64,000 bases of DNA from Arthrobacter sp. CAN_C5 (GTDB taxonomy: Bacteria > Actinomycetota > Actinomycetes > Actinomycetales > Micrococcaceae), in the NCBI RefSeq assembly GCF_017875735.1, contig NZ_JAGGMZ010000001.1, positions 1,054,001-1,118,000 of the forward strand, in the 5' to 3' direction. The translations under genes and the position numbers were made by a program. Positions 60,770-64,000 of this stretch are shown here, piece by piece. The notes beneath the pieces were generated by a model. The model did no database searches and had not been told where the DNA came from. It saw only the letters and a program-made list of their open reading frames with translations. The first letter of the stretch is position 1. Each line of letters begins with the position of its first letter.

Positions 60770-61237
60770 TCAGCTGCCAGCGCCGCTAAAGCTGTGCTGC
60801 CGCCAGGCCTCATAGAGAACAATTGACGCCGAATTGGCGAGGTTGAGTGACCGACGGGTGGGGAGCATGGGCAACCTGACCCGGGCCGTGACCCGGGGAT
60901 CGTGTTTGACGTCCGCGGGTAGGCCCACCGACTCGGGCCCGAACAACAGGACGTCGGACGCCTGATAGGTAATATCGGCGTAGGAGATTTCACCCTCCGC
61001 GGTGAAGGCGAACACCCGCTCAGGGGCGAGTTCCTGCCAGGCAGTCTCCAGGTCCCGATGCACGCGGAGCACCGCGAGATCGTGGTAGTCGAGGCCCGCG
61101 CGGCGGAGCTTCGCATCCTCAAAGGTGAAGCCAAGGGGTTCCACCAGGTGCAACTCGGCGCCCGTCACCGCAGCGAGGCGGATGGCGTTGCCCGTATTGC
61201 CGGGGATCTCGGGAGTATAGAAAAGGATACGGAACAC
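60770..61237 (-). CDS. trmL: tRNA (cytidine/uridine-34 2'-O)-methyltransferase TrmL
   Basis: 155 residues from GTG 61237. SPOUT-fold motifs are FRILFYTPEIPGNTGNAIRLA at the N-terminus, DVLLFGPESVGLPADV (motif 2) and the C-terminal RSLNLANSASIVLYEAWRQ (motif 3, knot). This methylates the wobble ribose of certain tRNA-Leu. Length is typical. It lies nine bases after the J-domain gene stop, and its -10 (TAGGAT) overlaps that stop, so it could be transcribed both from upstream and on its own. Confidence 0.93.
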   Translation of the reverse strand: MFRILFYTPEIPGNTGNAIRLAAVTGAELHLVEPLGFTFEDAKLRRAGLDYHDLAVLRVHRDLETAWQELAPERVFAFTAEGEISYADITYQASDVLLFGPESVGLPADVKHDPRVTARVRLPMLPTRRSLNLANSASIVLYEAWRQHSFSGAGS

Positions 61238-61243
61238 GTCTCA

Positions 61244-61249
61244 ATCCTA
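61244..61249 (-). promoter_or_regulatory. -10 box, probable leaderless start of trmL
   Basis: TAGGAT on the minus strand, 6 nt before the GTG at 61237, overlapping the stop codon of the J-domain gene. Confidence 0.4.
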
Positions 61250-62197
61250 GCGCTCGGCGTACTTCAACAACCGGCCCAGCGCCGGTAGCTGCACCACATA
61301 CGGCTGGGGCCCGCCGCCCAGAAACTTCCGGAGCTCCCGCAGGAGCGTTCCAGGGTTGGCCACATGGACTGCTGTCAGCGCTGACTTGTCCAACGACGGT
61401 GGGTAATCAACGATCGGCTCGAACGGGTTGCCGTCCCCGCCGTGCAGCACGAGCCACGCCTGGACGTTGCACTCGGGGAAGAGATCCTGCACGCGCCGGA
61501 CGGATTCGATGATGCGCACATCTCCAGCGATCTTGCCGTTGCGGCGCAGGGCCGCGCCGTCCCACCGGTAGTTGCCCGGAGGGGCGAGCAGTGAGTCGAT
61601 GACCGCCAGCCGGTAGCCGGCCAGCACCGCGTGAGAAGCTTCGGTGCCAGCATCATCCCCAAAACGCAGCCCGTTGACCAATCGCGCCGCGGGGAAGCTG
61701 TCAAGGAAACGGTGCTCCAGCAATGCCGAGGTGCGGCGTTCGCCGTCGTACCGTGAGCCGCTGTTGGACCCGAGCCGCGCCAGGAATCCGGGTTGCCGGG
61801 CGGTGCCATGCACCTGGCGGCCCGCAAGGGTGAGGGGGATCACCGGTGGCTGTTGGGGGGAGAAGGGGGGCTCGTAGACGGCCGGTCGCTGGTAGGCCTC
61901 GTCGTCGGCCGCCTGGGCGCTGGGCGTGGTGGATGATGCCCGGGAGGGCGGGCGCGGAGCCGGCTTGTCCCGGCCTGCGGCGCTGCCGCCGAGCCCCTGA
62001 TCGTAGCGACGGCGTCGTTCGGGGTCCGCGAGGGTCTCGTAGGCGACAGCCACGTCGTGGAACTGCTCTGCGCTGCCTCCCGCATCCGGGTGCGTCGACC
62101 GGGCCGCCCGGCGGTAGGCGTCCTTCACCTGTTTGGCGGTGGCGTCCCGTGACAGCCCGAGCACGGCGTAGTAGGACCGGTCGGACGGTGTCGCCAT
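61247..62197 (-). CDS. J-domain protein with NERD-like C-terminal domain
   Basis: 316 residues from ATG 62197 with GAAAGG before it. The N-terminal J-domain (about 6-70) is canonical: YYAVLGLSRDATAKQVKDAY, the HPD motif in STHPDAGG, then YETLADPERRRRYDQG. A Pro-rich linker (~75-145) joins it to a C-terminal part (SRYDGERRTSALLEHRFLDS, AVLAGYRLAVIDSLLAPPGNYRWDG, NVQAWLVLHGGDG). That part resembles the nuclease-related NERD fold, in which a hydrophobic strand-Asp and Gly-x-Tyr follow each other. The lysine of canonical NERD is not evident, so activity is uncertain. No DnaK partner is adjacent. Function unknown. Confidence 0.75.
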   Translation of the reverse strand: MATPSDRSYYAVLGLSRDATAKQVKDAYRRAARSTHPDAGGSAEQFHDVAVAYETLADPERRRRYDQGLGGSAAGRDKPAPRPPSRASSTTPSAQAADDEAYQRPAVYEPPFSPQQPPVIPLTLAGRQVHGTARQPGFLARLGSNSGSRYDGERRTSALLEHRFLDSFPAARLVNGLRFGDDAGTEASHAVLAGYRLAVIDSLLAPPGNYRWDGAALRRNGKIAGDVRIIESVRRVQDLFPECNVQAWLVLHGGDGNPFEPIVDYPPSLDKSALTAVHVANPGTLLRELRKFLGGGPQPYVVQLPALGRLLKYAER

Positions 62198-62313
62198 GGG
62201 TGCCTTTCATCTTCGGTGCGGCTTGCGCATCAGGGCAAGACTGTAGACGTATCCGTAGCCACCAACCAAATGCCTGCTCCTCTCTCAACGGCGGAGGAGG
62301 CCGATGGGTTCGG

Positions 62314-62319
62314 TAGCAT
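62314..62319 (+). promoter_or_regulatory. -10 box, probable leaderless start of pentapeptide-repeat gene
   Basis: TAGCAT lies 7 nt before the ATG at 62327. Confidence 0.4.
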
Positions 62320-62326
62320 CGTAGGG

Positions 62327-62899
62327 ATGGTGATCAGTGGCGAGGATTGGTATGGGAAAGTACTCGACCGGGAAGACTATGCCGGGGCGACGTTCATTGA
62401 CTGCGACTTCACCGAGGTACGCACCGCAGGGTCAACTTTCAGTAATTGCGTGTTTCGCAACGTCAAATTCAATGTCTCGACTCACACGGAGGGAGCGTTC
62501 GATGGCTGCCGCTTCGAATCCTGCAGCTTCTTCGATTCCACCTTTGTTGGCTGCCGGCTGACCGGCAGCATCTTCAGCAACTCCTCACTGGTGCCGCTGA
62601 AGGTCACCGGCGGCAACTGGTCCTATGTCTCGCTGGTGAGGGCCGACCTCTCCTCGGCCGAATTCAACGAGGTGGCACTGACCGAGGCCGACTTTACCGG
62701 AGCCAACCTCAACCGGGCCGTCCTGCGGAATTGCCGGTTATCCAACGTGGAGTGGTCCGGAGCCCGGCTGCGGGACACGGATCTTCGGGGCAGCGAGCTG
62801 GGTGAGCTGTCAATGGAAAATGTGCAGTTCCGGGGTGCGGTGATCGACGTCGCGCAGGCCATGACGATTGCCGAGGCGCTGGGGCTGGTGATCCGGTAG
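62327..62899 (+). CDS. pentapeptide-repeat protein
   Basis: 190 residues from ATG 62327, chosen because of the -10 spacing; longer starts in the same frame lack family features. From about residue 20 there is a continuous series of five-residue units of the A(D/N)LxX type (YAGATFIDCDF, GSTFSNCVF, GAFDGCRFESCSFFD, ADLSSAEFN, EADFTGANLNRAVLRNCRL), giving a right-handed beta-helix. Some members mimic DNA and protect gyrase, but most have no known role. Nothing here indicates gyrase protection. It is divergent from the J-domain gene. Confidence 0.85.
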   Translation: MVISGEDWYGKVLDREDYAGATFIDCDFTEVRTAGSTFSNCVFRNVKFNVSTHTEGAFDGCRFESCSFFDSTFVGCRLTGSIFSNSSLVPLKVTGGNWSYVSLVRADLSSAEFNEVALTEADFTGANLNRAVLRNCRLSNVEWSGARLRDTDLRGSELGELSMENVQFRGAVIDVAQAMTIAEALGLVIR

Positions 62900-62968
62900 C
62901 GCGGTCACCCGGTGGCACAGGCGATTGCCGGTTCCCGGACCCGACGTGAAGTGTGGGGCCGAAACGGC

Positions 62969-62974
62969 TAGAAT
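62969..62974 (+). promoter_or_regulatory. -10 box, probable leaderless start of cysteine desulfurase gene
   Basis: TAGAAT lies 6 nt before the ATG at 62981, the closest match to TATAAT among the leaderless boxes here. Confidence 0.5.
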
Positions 62975-62980
62975 TGACCG

Positions 62981-64000
62981 ATGCCCGTGTATCTTGACCA
63001 CGCGGCGACCACGCCCCTCTCGGCGCCCGCGCTCGCCGCACTCACCACAGAACTTAGCCGTAGCGGCAACCCCTCGTCGCTGCACGGCTCAGGCCGCCGT
63101 GCCCGCAGGGTCGTTGAGGACTCCCGCGAAACCCTCGCTGCCGCGGCCGGAGCGCACCCGTCGGAGGTCATCTTCACCTCGGGCGGCACCGAGGCGGACA
63201 ACCTTGCAGTGAAGGGCCTGTACTGGGCCCGCAGGTCAGCCGACCCGCGCCGACGCAGGATCCTGTGCTCGACAATCGAACACCCGGCTGTCCAGGACAC
63301 CGTCGAGTGGCTGGCCCGGCACGAGGGCGCCGTCGTCACCTGGCTGCCCGTGGGTGCCGACGGGATCGTTTCGCTTGACGCTCTGCAGGGCGAGCTCGAC
63401 GACGACCCAGCGTCGATCGCCCTGATTACCGTCATGTGGGCGAACAACGAGGTTGGTGCAGTCCAGCCGATCCGGCTCATCACCGAGGCGGCGGCTGCGC
63501 ACGGCATCCCCGTCCACTCCGATGCCGTCCAGGCCTTCGGCTCCCTCCCGGTGTCGTTCGCCGAGTCTGGTCTGGCCACAATGGCTGTCAGCGCCCACAA
63601 GATTGGTGGTCCGGTCGGCGTCGGCGCCCTATACGTCGGGCGGGCAGTGAAGCTCACCCCGGTGCAGCACGGCGGCGGGCAGGAGCGGGACATCCGGTCA
63701 GGGACCCTCGACGCCGCTGGCATCTCGGCGTTCGCGGCCGCAGCCTCCTATGTGACCGCCGACCTCACCGGGGAATCCGACCGCATCGCCGCCCTCCGGG
63801 ATCGGCTGATCAGCGTTGTCGAGGCAGCGGTGCCTGACGCCGTACTAAGGGGGCATCGCACCCAAAGACTCCCCGGCAACGCCCATTTCACCTTCCCCGG
63901 CTGCGAGGGGGACTCGCTCTTGTTCCTCCTGGACCTGGCAGGGGTGGAGAGCTCCACCGGGTCGGCCTGCACCGCCGGTGTCCCCCGACCGTCGCACGTT
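62981..64000 (+). CDS. iscS: cysteine desulfurase (IscS/NifS family), 3' end outside window
   Basis: 340 residues from ATG 62981 to the window edge. PLP aminotransferase-fold motifs are VYLDHAATTPLS, SLHGSGRRARR, FTSGGTEADNLAVKG, STIEHPAVQDT, WANNEVGAVQPI, and SAHKIGGPVGVGALYVG with the PLP-binding Lys (~residue 207). The catalytic Cys loop is STGSACTAGVPRPSHV, just before the edge. It takes sulfur from cysteine for Fe-S clusters and tRNA thiolation. In related genomes a tRNA-thiouridylase (mnmA) often follows; this cannot be seen here. About 40-50 residues are missing. Confidence 0.93.
   Translation, partial: MPVYLDHAATTPLSAPALAALTTELSRSGNPSSLHGSGRRARRVVEDSRETLAAAAGAHPSEVIFTSGGTEADNLAVKGLYWARRSADPRRRRILCSTIEHPAVQDTVEWLARHEGAVVTWLPVGADGIVSLDALQGELDDDPASIALITVMWANNEVGAVQPIRLITEAAAAHGIPVHSDAVQAFGSLPVSFAESGLATMAVSAHKIGGPVGVGALYVGRAVKLTPVQHGGGQERDIRSGTLDAAGISAFAAAASYVTADLTGESDRIAALRDRLISVVEAAVPDAVLRGHRTQRLPGNAHFTFPGCEGDSLLFLLDLAGVESSTGSACTAGVPRPSHV

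Overview
The window is 64 kb of GC-rich, densely packed, single-copy chromosomal DNA from an actinomycete. The gene families and their order fit the Micrococcaceae (Arthrobacter and relatives): the actinobacterial repair nuclease AdnAB, a UvrD2 with tetracysteine and HRDC domains, a coproporphyrin-dependent heme operon, UPF0182, DUF3107 and DUF2342 genes, and a MoeB-rhodanese fusion. From memory, much of 3-49 kb keeps the neighbourhood of Mycobacterium tuberculosis Rv3193c-Rv3211 (rhlE, ferritin-like, TB9.4/DUF3107, TetR, moeZ, alkyltransferase-like, adnAB, nudC, uvrD2, DUF2342, PDZ-S16 protease, UPF0182), with heme and methionine-transport blocks inserted. No phage, CRISPR array, insertion sequence or biosynthetic cluster is visible.

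Layout. 0-3 kb: start of an MgtE-type protein, a general-stress membrane protein, a truncated macrolide-phosphotransferase relic and an aminopeptidase P. 3-9 kb: PHP phosphoesterase, an orphan DNA methyltransferase coupled to a DEAD-box RNA helicase, an RNB ribonuclease and a ferritin-like protein. 9.4-11.2 kb: a DUF222/HNH (13E12-type) endonuclease preceded by a LexA-box-like site. 11.3-15.5 kb: SelO, a small membrane protein, DUF3107, a TetR regulator, a 14-bp palindrome likely to be its operator, and MoeZ. 15.5-25.8 kb: hemA divergent from hemE-hemY-hemQ-hemH-hemC-hemD-hemB-hemL, which together make heme from glutamyl-tRNA by the coproporphyrin route and end at a strong bidirectional terminator. 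25.8-28.5 kb: a methionine ABC importer.

28.7-41.7 kb is a DNA-repair and nucleic-acid island: DEDDh exonuclease, alkyltransferase-like protein, AdnA, AdnB, a phosphotransferase, NudC, UvrD2 and a YgjP-type metallopeptidase. 41.8-49 kb: aldo/keto reductase, DUF2342, PDZ-S16 protease and UPF0182. 49 kb: initiator tRNA with a clear promoter and terminator. 49.3-55.5 kb: photolyase, PspA, a TPM-domain protein with a Gly/Phe-rich tail, and an HtrA protease, which form an envelope-stress group. 55.6-64 kb: EtfB-EtfA, a PIG-L deacetylase, SigK-like sigma with its anti-sigma, a methyltransferase, TrmL, a J-domain protein with a NERD-like C-terminus, a pentapeptide-repeat protein and a cysteine desulfurase cut by the window end.

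A recurrent feature is a TANNNT -10 hexamer exactly 6-7 nt before the start codon with no Shine-Dalgarno sequence. This points to leaderless mRNAs, and I used it to choose several starts. I found no clearly new multi-gene system. The most interesting items are the LexA-box HNH gene, the Trp-for-Cys alkyltransferase-like protein coupled to AdnAB, the J/NERD-like fusion, the Gly/Phe tail on the TPM protein and the phosphotransferase relic.
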